Below, in pieces: positions 42,756-50,585 of a DNA stretch of 64,000 bases. A program made the translations under genes and the position numbers. The stretch comes from Fusibacter_A sp965140735 (GTDB taxonomy: Bacteria; Bacillota; Clostridia; Peptostreptococcales; Acidaminobacteraceae): positions 620,001-684,000 of the forward strand of contig OZ223306.1 of NCBI GenBank assembly GCA_965140735.1, written 5' to 3'. Position 1 is the stretch's first letter, and each line of letters starts with the position of its first letter. The notes under the pieces are model-generated. The model saw nothing but the letters and a program-made list of their open reading frames with translations, searched no databases and was not told where the DNA came from.

Positions 42756-44582
42756 ATGAAATTAGAAGCTATGCTTCAAAAAGTAGAGAAACCATCTCGT
42801 TATATTGGTGGAGAAATCAATACTTTTGACAAAGAAATTACACCTGAAATGATTCGGTTTGCCTTTTGCTTTCCAGATGTCTATGAGGTTGGTATGAGCT
42901 ATTTAGGCCTTCAAATCATTTATAGCTTGTTGAATAAGGAAGAAGATGTCTTTTGCGAACGCGTTTTTTCGCCGTGGAAAGATATGGAAGAGCTGATTCG
43001 TGAGAACAATCAGACCACTGTGACATTAGAGACCAAATCAAAATTACTAGATATGGACATTCTGGCTTTCACACTACAATATGAACTCAGTTATACCAAT
43101 ATTATCAATATGCTTGATTTATCACATATCCCTTTTTGTGCAGAGGATAGGACAGAAGAACATCCTTTAATTGTGGCTGGTGGACCTTGTGCATACAATC
43201 CAGAGCCCATAGCAGAGTTTGTAGACCTGTTTTTCATTGGTGAGGGTGAGGAACAACTGGTGGAGTTTATCGAAGTCTACAGACCATATAAAGCAGGGAA
43301 AATCACTAAAGATGAAATGCTACTTGCAGCAACAAAAATCGGTGGCGTTTATGTGCCTAAATTTTATGAACCTGTTTACAACGAGAAAGGTATTTTAGTA
43401 GATGTTAACCGCAAAGCAGATGTTCCAGAAAAAATTAAAAAGAGAATTGTCAGAGATTTTGACAAAGGGTTTCAACTTGAGACGATGATTGTGCCACTGG
43501 CAGATGTTGTACATGATCGTGCAGCTATTGAAGTTTTCAGAGGCTGTACAAAAGGATGTCGTTTTTGTCAGGCTGGTATGCTCTATAGACCTGTTAGAGA
43601 AAAATCCCCTGAAACTATAAAATCTAATGTGGAAAAGATTCTTTCAACAACTGGGTTTGAAGAGTTTTCTTTGACTTCTTTAAGTACAATGGATTACTCT
43701 TCTATAGAGACATTGGTTTCTGATTTGGTGAGCCAATACGAAAAAGAGAGTATCGGTGTCTCATTGCCGTCACTTAGATTGGATAGTTTTTCCGTGGACG
43801 TGGTCAAAGAGATTCAAAAAATCAGAAAAACAGGTTTAACTTTTGCGCCTGAAGCTGGTACACAACGACTCAGAGACGTGATCAATAAAGGTGTTTCCTC
43901 AGAGAATATCGAGAGTACTTTTAAGAGTATTTTTGCGCTGGGGTGGTCACGTGTAAAACTTTACTTTATGATTGGTTTACCTACTGAAACCCTTGAAGAC
44001 CTTGAAGGCATCAGTGATATTGCCAATCTAGGCACTTATACTTTTAAACAAGTTAAACCAGAAAACATGAAAAAATCGGTTCAAGTTACTGTGAGTACGT
44101 CATGTTTTGTGCCTAAACCATTTACGCCATTTCAATGGATGGCTCAAAGTACTGTGGACGAATTCTATGAAAAGATAAGTTATTTAAAGACAAAATTGAT
44201 CAATAGAAAAGTGGTTTACAATTATCACGATCCAAAGACAAGTGTTTTAGAAGGTGTCTTTGCAAGAGGAGACAGAAAGTTATCAAAAGTGATTCTTAAA
44301 GCTTTTGAGCTAGGAGCTAAGTTCGATGGATGGCAAGAGTATTTTGACTATGATATTTGGATGCAAGCTTTTGAAGCTTGTGGTGTTGATCCGGATTTTT
44401 ATACCATTAGAGAGCGTGCTTACGACGAACTATTCCCTTGGGATATAATTGATCCAGGTGTTTCTAAAGAATATTTGATATCGGAAAATGAAAACGCATT
44501 GAAAGGTGTTACAACCATTGACTGTAGAGAAGGCTGTACAGCTTGTGGTGTAAATGTAAATATTATAGGTGGTGCTTGTTAA
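42756..44582 (+). CDS. B12-binding-type radical SAM protein (TIGR03960-like)
   Basis: A 608-residue radical SAM enzyme. The N-terminal B12-binding-like region (VYEVGMSYLGLQIIYSLLN, and LIVAGGPCAYNPEPIAEFVD) is followed by the [4Fe-4S]/SAM motif CTKGCRFC near residue 272. The C-terminal part holds HDPKTSVLEGVFARGDRKLS. The family is always followed by a DUF2344 gene, as here, where stop and start overlap by one base. It is thought to modify an RNA or ribosomal target; the reaction is undescribed to my knowledge. Confidence 0.9.
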   Translation: MKLEAMLQKVEKPSRYIGGEINTFDKEITPEMIRFAFCFPDVYEVGMSYLGLQIIYSLLNKEEDVFCERVFSPWKDMEELIRENNQTTVTLETKSKLLDMDILAFTLQYELSYTNIINMLDLSHIPFCAEDRTEEHPLIVAGGPCAYNPEPIAEFVDLFFIGEGEEQLVEFIEVYRPYKAGKITKDEMLLAATKIGGVYVPKFYEPVYNEKGILVDVNRKADVPEKIKKRIVRDFDKGFQLETMIVPLADVVHDRAAIEVFRGCTKGCRFCQAGMLYRPVREKSPETIKSNVEKILSTTGFEEFSLTSLSTMDYSSIETLVSDLVSQYEKESIGVSLPSLRLDSFSVDVVKEIQKIRKTGLTFAPEAGTQRLRDVINKGVSSENIESTFKSIFALGWSRVKLYFMIGLPTETLEDLEGISDIANLGTYTFKQVKPENMKKSVQVTVSTSCFVPKPFTPFQWMAQSTVDEFYEKISYLKTKLINRKVVYNYHDPKTSVLEGVFARGDRKLSKVILKAFELGAKFDGWQEYFDYDIWMQAFEACGVDPDFYTIRERAYDELFPWDIIDPGVSKEYLISENENALKGVTTIDCREGCTACGVNVNIIGGAC

Positions 44583-45274
44583 TGGAGACTTTAAGAATCG
44601 TATATACAAAACAAAAGTACATGAAGTATCTTTCACATCTTGAACTTATGAAACTCTTTGAACGTGTTTTTAGATTTCAAAAATTACCGCTTAAGTTCTC
44701 AGAAGGTTTCAACCCACATCCAAAGATGACCTTTGCGGCACCTTTATCTGTTGGTTTTTCCAGTCAATCTGAGATTATGGAAGTACAACTAAATGAAAAA
44801 GTAAACTTGGATCACGTTATTCAAATGAAGTTTCCAGACGGCATAGAGATTATTAAAGCCAAATATGTAGAAGCAAAAAAATCTTTAATGGCAAGTATAG
44901 ATTTTTCAGAATATATGATTAGAATTGATTTTAATGCTTCCATTCAAGAATACCCTTTTGAAGAAAGAGCTGAGAGCTTTATAAATCAAGAGGCAGTAAA
45001 TTACGAGAAAAAGACGAAAAAAGGCACTATGAAAACGGTTAATGCCCTGTCATTAGTAGAACGCTTTAGTGTAGTCTTCAAAGAAGAGAATGAATTGATC
45101 TTAAGAGCTACTTTAGCGTCAAGTAGTAGTGCAGGCAGTTTAAATCCAGAATTACTTGCAAATCTTTTCTTGGAGTTTTGTAAAAATGAAAAACAGATCG
45201 AACAAATTGAAGTAGAACGCATTAATATGTTTATGAAATCTGATAAAAATCTCATTTCACTTTATGAATTGTAG
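44582..45274 (+). CDS. DUF2344 radical SAM-linked protein (TIGR03936)
   Basis: A 230-residue protein starting RIVYTKQKYMKYLSHLELMKLFER, the hallmark of the DUF2344 family, with SEGFNPHPKMTFAAPLSVGF. The ATG overlaps the TAA of the radical SAM gene, so the two are translated together and probably work as one enzyme system. In some lineages the two are fused, which supports a physical complex. Confidence 0.9.
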   Translation: METLRIVYTKQKYMKYLSHLELMKLFERVFRFQKLPLKFSEGFNPHPKMTFAAPLSVGFSSQSEIMEVQLNEKVNLDHVIQMKFPDGIEIIKAKYVEAKKSLMASIDFSEYMIRIDFNASIQEYPFEERAESFINQEAVNYEKKTKKGTMKTVNALSLVERFSVVFKEENELILRATLASSSSAGSLNPELLANLFLEFCKNEKQIEQIEVERINMFMKSDKNLISLYEL

Positions 45275-45281
45275 GTGCTAA

Positions 45282-46682
45282 ATGAAAGCCATTACCATAG
45301 ATCAAAATTCAATTTTAGATGTTGCAGTTCTATATGACAATGCAACGAAAAATCTGGAGAATGTTATCATCGAAAATCACGATCGACAAAATATTTTAGG
45401 GAATATATACTACGGTAAAGTCATTCAATTTTCAGATGAGATCGAAGGTGCGTTTGTAGATATTGGGACACCTATGAATGGGTTTCTGCCTAAAAAAGAA
45501 ATTCTAAGGCGTGTTCCTAAGGAGCAAAAAAGTTTACCACTGAACAAGTTGTTGTCTAAAAATCAGCTTATCCCCGTTCAAGTAAGCAAAGAAAGTTATC
45601 AGACTAAAGGGCCACAATTGACAACGGATATTTCTTTAGCGGGCAAATATATTGTGTTATTGCCCTTTTCAAGAGGCGTGAAGTATTCCAAAAAAATTAC
45701 TGAAAATATTCCCAAGACTTTAATTGAAACGCAAATTCAAGAGATTGACAATTCAACGTGTGGGTGGATTGTACGCAGTATTGTCAACGAGATTTCTGAT
45801 ATGACATTGATCCAAAATGATGTTAAAAGGATGTATGCACTTTGGCAGAGGATTGAAAGGATTGGAAACTTGTCCAGTAAAGTGATTCAATTGTATGAAG
45901 CCAATGGATTCTTTGAAAGTCTATACAGACAGTTTTACAGTGCAGAAGTGGAAACGGTTCAGTACACAAATGAAGCTATTAAAACAGCATTGTTGGAAAT
46001 TGGATTTGAGAAAAAAGTACTCAAATTTATAAAATCCAAAAATGCACTTTATAAAGAGAATGGACTCAATGTTAAGGCCTTTCTCTTTGAAAATCTTTTC
46101 AAGTCGAAGGAAGGGTATAGCTTTACACTTGATGAGCTTGAAGCGTTTACGATAATCGATGTGAACTCTGGCCAGTATAGAGCCACCTCGAAGGTTGAAA
46201 TGATACGAGAAGTTAATCGTTTATCGGCACGTGCGATTAAGGACAAGCTCTTAGCACGCAATATAAGTGGTGTCATACTTGTTGACTTTATAGATATGAT
46301 GCCTAAAGACGAAACGCTCTTTATCAAAGAGGTGAGTGAGACTATCTTCACAAAGGATGATGATTTTCATATCTTGGGCATGACGAGATTAGGATTGCTT
46401 GAAATGACAAGGAAACGCGTTAAACCTTCTTTACTGGATGCCTTAAGCCTTGATTTTAGAGAGAAAGATCTGCTCTATTGGACTGCAAATGAGCTGTATT
46501 ATGAACTTTTAAGGTTGTCGGAGCATACCAATACCAAGCAAGTTGTTTTAGAGGTGATCCCAGAACTGTATCTATTTTTAGTTCAAAAGTCACCCTTTAA
46601 TGATATTCCTATTAAAATAAAAGTTGAAAAAAATAATCAAAGAAATAAATATTATAAAATTTCAACTGTATCAGAGCAATAA
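45282..46682 (+). CDS. rng: Ribonuclease G/E family endoribonuclease without the zinc-link motif
   Basis: A 466-residue RNase E/G catalytic domain. The S1 part includes NIYYGKVIQFSDEIEGAFVDIG. The catalytic acidic residues are in IIDVNSGQYRATSK and VILVDFIDM. After GLLEMTRKRVKPSLLDALS, where most members have CPxCxGxG (zinc link for dimers), no cysteines occur. The enzyme may dimerise differently or act as monomer. Likely roles are rRNA processing and mRNA decay; it stands next to rplU, prp, rpmA and obg as in many Clostridia. Confidence 0.9.
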   Translation: MKAITIDQNSILDVAVLYDNATKNLENVIIENHDRQNILGNIYYGKVIQFSDEIEGAFVDIGTPMNGFLPKKEILRRVPKEQKSLPLNKLLSKNQLIPVQVSKESYQTKGPQLTTDISLAGKYIVLLPFSRGVKYSKKITENIPKTLIETQIQEIDNSTCGWIVRSIVNEISDMTLIQNDVKRMYALWQRIERIGNLSSKVIQLYEANGFFESLYRQFYSAEVETVQYTNEAIKTALLEIGFEKKVLKFIKSKNALYKENGLNVKAFLFENLFKSKEGYSFTLDELEAFTIIDVNSGQYRATSKVEMIREVNRLSARAIKDKLLARNISGVILVDFIDMMPKDETLFIKEVSETIFTKDDDFHILGMTRLGLLEMTRKRVKPSLLDALSLDFREKDLLYWTANELYYELLRLSEHTNTKQVVLEVIPELYLFLVQKSPFNDIPIKIKVEKNNQRNKYYKISTVSEQ

Positions 46683-46685
46683 CGG

Positions 46686-46714
46686 TTGACATTTCAATGT
46701 CTGTATGATAACAT
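46686..46714 (+). promoter_or_regulatory. Promoter of rplU-prp-rpmA
   Basis: A perfect TTGACA (46686-46691), a 17-bp spacer and TAACAT (46709-46714), 83 bp before rplU and directly behind the RNase G stop. Confidence 0.7.
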
Positions 46715-46797
46715 TATTCGGGTAGCCGCATGAAACGGGTTAACAGAAACACTTTAGTGTACCTAGTTTTGGCGAGAAAGGATAGAGGAGGTGCGAT
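46715..46797 (+). ncRNA. Ribosomal protein L21 leader (autoregulatory mRNA element)
   Basis: This 83-nt leader between the promoter and rplU holds GGGTAGCCGCATGAAACGGGTTAACAG-like sequence (from 46720), then a CACTTTAGTG hairpin and the RBS region AGAGGAGGTG. Position and content resemble the L21 leader family of Bacillota, in which the operon's ribosomal protein represses its own translation. I have not been able to score it against a covariance model. Confidence 0.55.
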
Positions 46798-47106
46798 ATG
46801 TACGCAATTATTCAAACTGGTGGTAAGCAATACAAGGTTCAACAAGGCGATGAAATCTTCGTAGAAAAGTTAGATGTAAACGAAGGGGATTCTTACGTGT
46901 TCGAACAAGTTTTAGCAGTTTCTGGAGATGCTGGCCTTGAAGTTGGCGAAGCTGTTTCTTCTGCAAAAGTTACTGGAACTGTTGTTAAAAATGGTAAAGG
47001 TCCTAAAGTAATCATCTTTAAATACAAAAGCAAGAAAGATTACAGAAAAAAACAAGGTCATAGACAACCATATACAAAAGTTAAAATTGATAGCATTGCT
47101 TTATAG
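46798..47106 (+). CDS. rplU: 50S ribosomal protein L21
   Basis: A 102-residue large-subunit protein. MYAIIQTGGKQYKVQQGDEIFVEKL at the start and KSKKDYRKKQGHRQPYTKVKI at the end are invariant. AGAGGAGGTG gives strong translation. Confidence 0.97.
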   Translation: MYAIIQTGGKQYKVQQGDEIFVEKLDVNEGDSYVFEQVLAVSGDAGLEVGEAVSSAKVTGTVVKNGKGPKVIIFKYKSKKDYRKKQGHRQPYTKVKIDSIAL

Positions 47107-47111
47107 TTAAA

Positions 47112-47441
47112 ATGATTAAAGTAGATGTTACAAAGGCAGATAAACACTATTATAAATTGAAGTTATCTGGACATGCTTATTCAGATGAGCCAGGTAGAGA
47201 TCTAGTTTGTGCAGCAGTTTCGACTTTAGCACAAACCGTAGCGAATGCGATCGAGCAGATCGGGAAAGTTCCTGAGAAGTCGTTAGGTCTTAAAATCAAA
47301 GAGGGTTATTTGTCACTTAGTATTGAACAGGCATATCGATCTGAAACAACAGATGTTATATTTGAAACTTTCATTGTCGGTATAGAAGGTATAGAAGGAA
47401 CGTACCCAGAGTACGTGAGACTTAGAATAGAGGAGGTGTAA
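47112..47441 (+). CDS. prp: Ribosomal-processing cysteine protease Prp
   Basis: A 109-residue protease (YsxB family). The catalytic His and Cys are in SGHAYSDEPGRDLVCAAVS (H22, C34). It removes the N-terminal extension of L27, which is encoded next and carries the Prp site. The gene sits 5 bp after rplU with no good RBS of its own, consistent with low, coupled translation. Confidence 0.93.
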   Translation: MIKVDVTKADKHYYKLKLSGHAYSDEPGRDLVCAAVSTLAQTVANAIEQIGKVPEKSLGLKIKEGYLSLSIEQAYRSETTDVIFETFIVGIEGIEGTYPEYVRLRIEEV

Positions 47442-47445
47442 GGAA

Positions 47446-47727
47446 ATGTTAAAAACTTTTAACTTACAGTTATTCGCAAGTAAAAAAGGTGTTGGTTCTT
47501 CTAAAAATGGTCGTGAATCTCACTCGAAGAGACTTGGCGTAAAAAGAGCTGATGGACAAACAGTAAGTGCTGGAAGCATCTTAGTTAGACAAAGAGGTAC
47601 TAAATTTCATCCTGGAACAAACGTAGGTATCGGCGGCGATGATACATTATTCGCTAAAGTAGAAGGCGTTGTTAAGTTTGAAAGAAAAGGTAGAGATAAA
47701 AAACAAATAAGCGTATACGAAGCTTAG
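47446..47727 (+). CDS. rpmA: 50S ribosomal protein L27 with Prp-cleaved N-terminal extension
   Basis: A 93-residue precursor. The extension MLKTFNLQLFA matches the Prp consensus and cleavage after it exposes SKKGVGSSKNG, the end that reaches the peptidyl transferase centre. The body has GRESHSKRLGVKRADGQTV and SILVRQRGTKFHPG. GAGGTGTAAGGAA precedes the ATG. Confidence 0.97.
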   Translation: MLKTFNLQLFASKKGVGSSKNGRESHSKRLGVKRADGQTVSAGSILVRQRGTKFHPGTNVGIGGDDTLFAKVEGVVKFERKGRDKKQISVYEA

Positions 47728-47730
47728 TCT

Positions 47731-47762
47731 AAAATGTCCATCAGCCATGATGGACATTTTTA
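47731..47762 (+). terminator. Terminator of rplU-prp-rpmA
   Basis: AAAATGTCCATCA (47731-47743) and TGATGGACATTTT (47748-47760) pair perfectly around GCCA. Confidence 0.92.
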
Positions 47763-47765
47763 ATA

Positions 47766-47866
47766 TAACCCTTTGGGAAGATAATCCCTCACTTCTTAAC
47801 GTGAGGGTTCATCTTTCCAATTCAGCGTTTCCGCTGAATTCAATCCAACAGGATTGTAAAGGGTTA
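47766..47866. repeat. Gap-free four-way cloverleaf structure (nested inverted repeats) between rpmA and obgE
   Basis: The outer stem is TAACCCTTT (47766-47774)/AAAGGGTTA (47858-47866), 9 bp perfect. Inside it three hairpins stack end to end. Hairpin A: GGGAAGAT (47775-47782)/ATCTTTCC (47811-47818) with inner CCCTCAC (47786-47792)/GTGAGGG (47801-47807). Hairpin B: AATTCAGCG (47819-47827)/CGCTGAATT (47832-47840), loop TTTC. Hairpin C: CAATCC (47841-47846)/GGATTG (47851-47856), loop AACA. Only one base (47857) is unpaired at the junction. It lies outside any gene, after a terminator. It could be a mobile palindromic element, a small RNA or a protein-binding cruciform. Reading in both strands is equally good, so strand is not assigned. 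Confidence 0.75.
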
Positions 47867-47919
47867 CGAAGGTAGCGAAGCGGACTGAGTATATGTTTTG
47901 ACTAACCTGATAAATGGAG

Positions 47920-48031
47920 TTGACAAATGGATTTGATCAATCAATTTGATCAATGGATTTAATAAATAATTTAATAATCGGCTTGATAATTGATTTGATT
48001 GTCAACTTGATAAATTGGTTTGATAAATGAT
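47920..48031. repeat. Degenerate 12-13 nt tandem array with TTGAT core
   Basis: Nine units with a TTGA or TTAA core start at 47920, 47933, 47946, 47959, 47971, 47983, 47995, 48007 and 48020, a steady 12-13 nt step. The typical unit is TTTGATAAATGA. It fills the space between the cloverleaf and the obgE leader. No start codon with RBS uses it as coding sequence. Confidence 0.65.
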
Positions 48032-48129
48032 AAATATTTGTTAGAATAAGAGTATGGTTCATGATTTTAAAAGAAACATTTGTTTTTTTTGATAACGTAA
48101 AGCGATACCTTGTGTAGAAGAGGTGTAAA

Positions 48130-49407
48130 ATGTTTGTTGATGTAGCAAAAATATATATTAAAGCAGGCGATGGTGGTAACGGCAAAGTCAGTTTTAGACG
48201 AGAAAAATATGTACCAGACGGTGGTCCTGATGGTGGCGATGGTGGTCGTGGTGGTAATGTCGTCGCAGTTGTAGATGATGGTATGAGAACGCTCATGGAC
48301 TTCAGATACAAGAGAAAATATATCTGTGAAGACGGAGAAGACGGCGGCAAAAAGAAAATGTCTGGCAAATATGCAGAAGATTTGATTATAAAGGTGCCAC
48401 AGGGTACAATCATCAGAGATGCAGAAACTGGGAAAGTGCTCGTAGATTTAAAAGATAAAGGCCAAAGTGCAATCTTAGTAAGAGGTGGACGTGGCGGAAA
48501 AGGCAATACACATTTTACGACTTCGACGCGTCAAGCGCCAACATTCGCTGAAAAAGGTGGAAAAGGACAAGAGCGCAGTATCGTTTTAGAGTTAAAAATG
48601 CTTGCAGATGTAGGTTTGTTGGGGTATCCTAATGTTGGAAAATCCACTTTTTTAGCCGCAACAACTAAAGCTAGACCTAAAATTGCGAACTATCACTTTA
48701 CAACACTTCAACCTAATTTAGGGGTTGTGGAAGCTGTTAAAGGAAAGAGTTTTGTAATTGCAGATATTCCTGGCCTTATTGAAGGTGCTAAAGAAGGGAT
48801 CGGATTAGGTCTTGAATTTTTAAGACATGTTGAAAGAACGAAAGTATTAATCCATGTAGTTGATATTTCAGGCATTGAAGGTAGAGAACCTTATGAGGAT
48901 TTCTGTGCAATCAACAGAGAAGTTTTTGGTTATAACACAAGACTATCGGATAGAACTCAGGTGGTTGCTGCCAATAAAATGGATTTGTTATTCGATGATG
49001 AAATACTTAAAACTTTTACAGAAAAAATAGAAGCAGATGGTTATAAAGTGTTCCCTATTTCTGCAGCAACTGGACAAGGTGTAGATGCACTTTTGAACTA
49101 TGTGACTGAACTTTTAGATACAACTCCAGATACGCCTTTAATAGATGAAGATGATTATTTCGTTGAAGAATTAGATTTGTCTGATGATAAAGAAATAAAA
49201 TACTTCAAGGATAATGATGTTTATTGTATTGAGGGAGATTATCTTGAAAGGTTGATGTTTTCTACTAATCTTAGCGATATTGAATCCTTGAGAAGATTCC
49301 AAAATGTCCTTAAAAACAAAGGTGTATTTGATCATCTTAGAACATTAGGTATAGAAGATGGCGACACTGTGAGAATATTTGATTTAGAATTTGAATTCTA
49401 TGGTTAG
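48130..49407 (+). CDS. obgE: Obg-family GTPase
   Basis: A 425-residue ribosome-associated GTPase (50S assembly, stress control). The glycine-rich Obg fold covers 1-158 (GDGGNGKVSFRREKYVPDGGPDGGDGGRGG). The G domain has G1 GYPNVGKST, G3 DIPGLIEGA and G4 NKMD. The C-terminal OCT domain (about 345-425) ends with VRIFDLEFEFYG. AGAAGAGGTG precedes the ATG. Confidence 0.97.
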   Translation: MFVDVAKIYIKAGDGGNGKVSFRREKYVPDGGPDGGDGGRGGNVVAVVDDGMRTLMDFRYKRKYICEDGEDGGKKKMSGKYAEDLIIKVPQGTIIRDAETGKVLVDLKDKGQSAILVRGGRGGKGNTHFTTSTRQAPTFAEKGGKGQERSIVLELKMLADVGLLGYPNVGKSTFLAATTKARPKIANYHFTTLQPNLGVVEAVKGKSFVIADIPGLIEGAKEGIGLGLEFLRHVERTKVLIHVVDISGIEGREPYEDFCAINREVFGYNTRLSDRTQVVAANKMDLLFDDEILKTFTEKIEADGYKVFPISAATGQGVDALLNYVTELLDTTPDTPLIDEDDYFVEELDLSDDKEIKYFKDNDVYCIEGDYLERLMFSTNLSDIESLRRFQNVLKNKGVFDHLRTLGIEDGDTVRIFDLEFEFYG

Positions 49408-49417
49408 GAGAGGTTAA

Positions 49418-49846
49418 ATGTTAACTGGAAAGCAAAGAAGTTTTTTAAAAGGCCTTGCAAATAAATTGAAGCCGTTGGCTCAACTTGGAAAAGAAGGCAT
49501 CTCAGAGAGTTTTTTAACTCAAATGAATGATCTATTAGAACATCATGAACTTGTTAAGGTCAATGTTCTAGACAATAGTTTAGAAAATGCTACTGCAGCG
49601 GCTAGTGATGTTGCAAAGGCACTTGATGCGGAATTTGTCCAAGCAATTGGTAACAAATTCACAATATATAGACAATCAAGAGAAAATCCAATGTTGGAAA
49701 TCCCTGGTGGAGACAATAAAAGAGTACAGATCAACATGATGAAAAAAAATCAAAAACCTTCTGATAAAGAACGTGTTAGTAAAAAGGGTGGTCGAATTTC
49801 TAAACCGCTTAAAGGGAAAAAATCTCGACCTAAGAAGCTAAAATAA
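49418..49846 (+). CDS. yhbY: YhbY/CRS1-type RNA-binding protein with basic tail
   Basis: A 142-residue ribosome-assembly factor. The CRM domain (1-95) starts LTGKQRSFLKGLANKLKPLAQLGKEGIS and contains VQAIGNKFTIYRQS (the family has G-x-K-x-V-L-Y). About 45 extra C-terminal residues are strongly basic (KPLKGKKSRPKKLK), probably an rRNA-binding extension. It follows obgE by 10 bp. Confidence 0.92.
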   Translation: MLTGKQRSFLKGLANKLKPLAQLGKEGISESFLTQMNDLLEHHELVKVNVLDNSLENATAAASDVAKALDAEFVQAIGNKFTIYRQSRENPMLEIPGGDNKRVQINMMKKNQKPSDKERVSKKGGRISKPLKGKKSRPKKLK

Positions 49847-49874
49847 GTAAGTGTAATTTTATATTTAAAATTTA

Positions 49875-49922
49875 ATGACTGTTATTTTAAGCTACTTTTT
49901 AGTGCTTTAAAGTAACAGTCAT
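49875..49922. repeat. Long imperfect hairpin without U-tract between yhbY and nadD
   Basis: ATGACTGTTA (49875-49884)/TAACAGTCAT (49913-49922) is a perfect 10-bp outer stem. An inner helix, TTTTAAGC/GCTTTAAA, continues it with one mismatch. No T-run follows on the plus strand. It may be a terminator for yhbY of unusual type or a palindromic element. Confidence 0.55.
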
Positions 49923-49970
49923 CATGCTAATATGGGGAAAGTTTGAATCTATAAAATTAAGAGGTAGGAT

Positions 49971-50585
49971 ATGATGCAGAAAAAAAAGATTGGCATTATG
50001 GGGGGAACCTTTGATCCGATACATTATGGACATTTAATGCTCGCTGAGCAAATCAGAGCAAGTTATGATCTTGATCAAATTATTTTTATTCCAGTGGGAA
50101 ATGCACCCCATAAACAAAAACATAGGCCGACAGATAAAATACACAGGTATATGATGACAATGCTCGCCACTGCATCTAATCCTAATTTTACAGTTTCAGA
50201 TATAGAAATAAAAAAAGAAGTAATCACATATGCAATTGACACGATAAAAGAGCTTAGAGTTGACTTTGAAACACCTGTAGAGCTTTATTTCATCACAGGT
50301 GCGGATGCTATTATTTTACTGGATACATGGAAAAGTTATAAAGAACTTGTCAAATACGTGAAATTTATCGGTGCATCAAGACCAGGGGTAGATGAGATCG
50401 TATTAAAAGAAAAAATTGAAGAACTTTCTTTAGAATTAGGAGCTCATATTGAACTCTGTACAGTGCCTGCACTGGCAATCAGCTCAACTGATATTCGAAA
50501 CAGAGTGCGAGAGGGCAAGAGCATTAAATATCTTTTACCAGAAGCAGTTGAAAATTATATTTTCAAAGAAAAGATGTATTTATGA
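49971..50585 (+). CDS. nadD: Nicotinate-nucleotide adenylyltransferase
   Basis: A 204-residue enzyme making deamido-NAD from nicotinate mononucleotide and ATP. The nucleotidyltransferase motif is GGTFDPIHYGHLMLAEQ, the middle has FIPVGNAPHKQ, and the C-terminal signature is ISSTDIRNRV. Tandem ATG codons at 49971/49974; AGAGG spacing allows both. Stop overlaps the yqeK start. Confidence 0.95.
   Translation: MMQKKKIGIMGGTFDPIHYGHLMLAEQIRASYDLDQIIFIPVGNAPHKQKHRPTDKIHRYMMTMLATASNPNFTVSDIEIKKEVITYAIDTIKELRVDFETPVELYFITGADAIILLDTWKSYKELVKYVKFIGASRPGVDEIVLKEKIEELSLELGAHIELCTVPALAISSTDIRNRVREGKSIKYLLPEAVENYIFKEKMYL

Noticed and set aside
47766..48034. CRISPR array reading of the cloverleaf and TTGAT repeats
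   Set aside because: Units are 12-13 nt, degenerate and without unique spacers; no cas genes are in the window.
47937..48506. 189-codon minus-strand ORF over the obgE start
   Set aside because: It is antisense to the glycine-rich Obg fold (proline/serine-rich shadow) and its end is only the TTGAT array read in reverse; no RBS or family resemblance.
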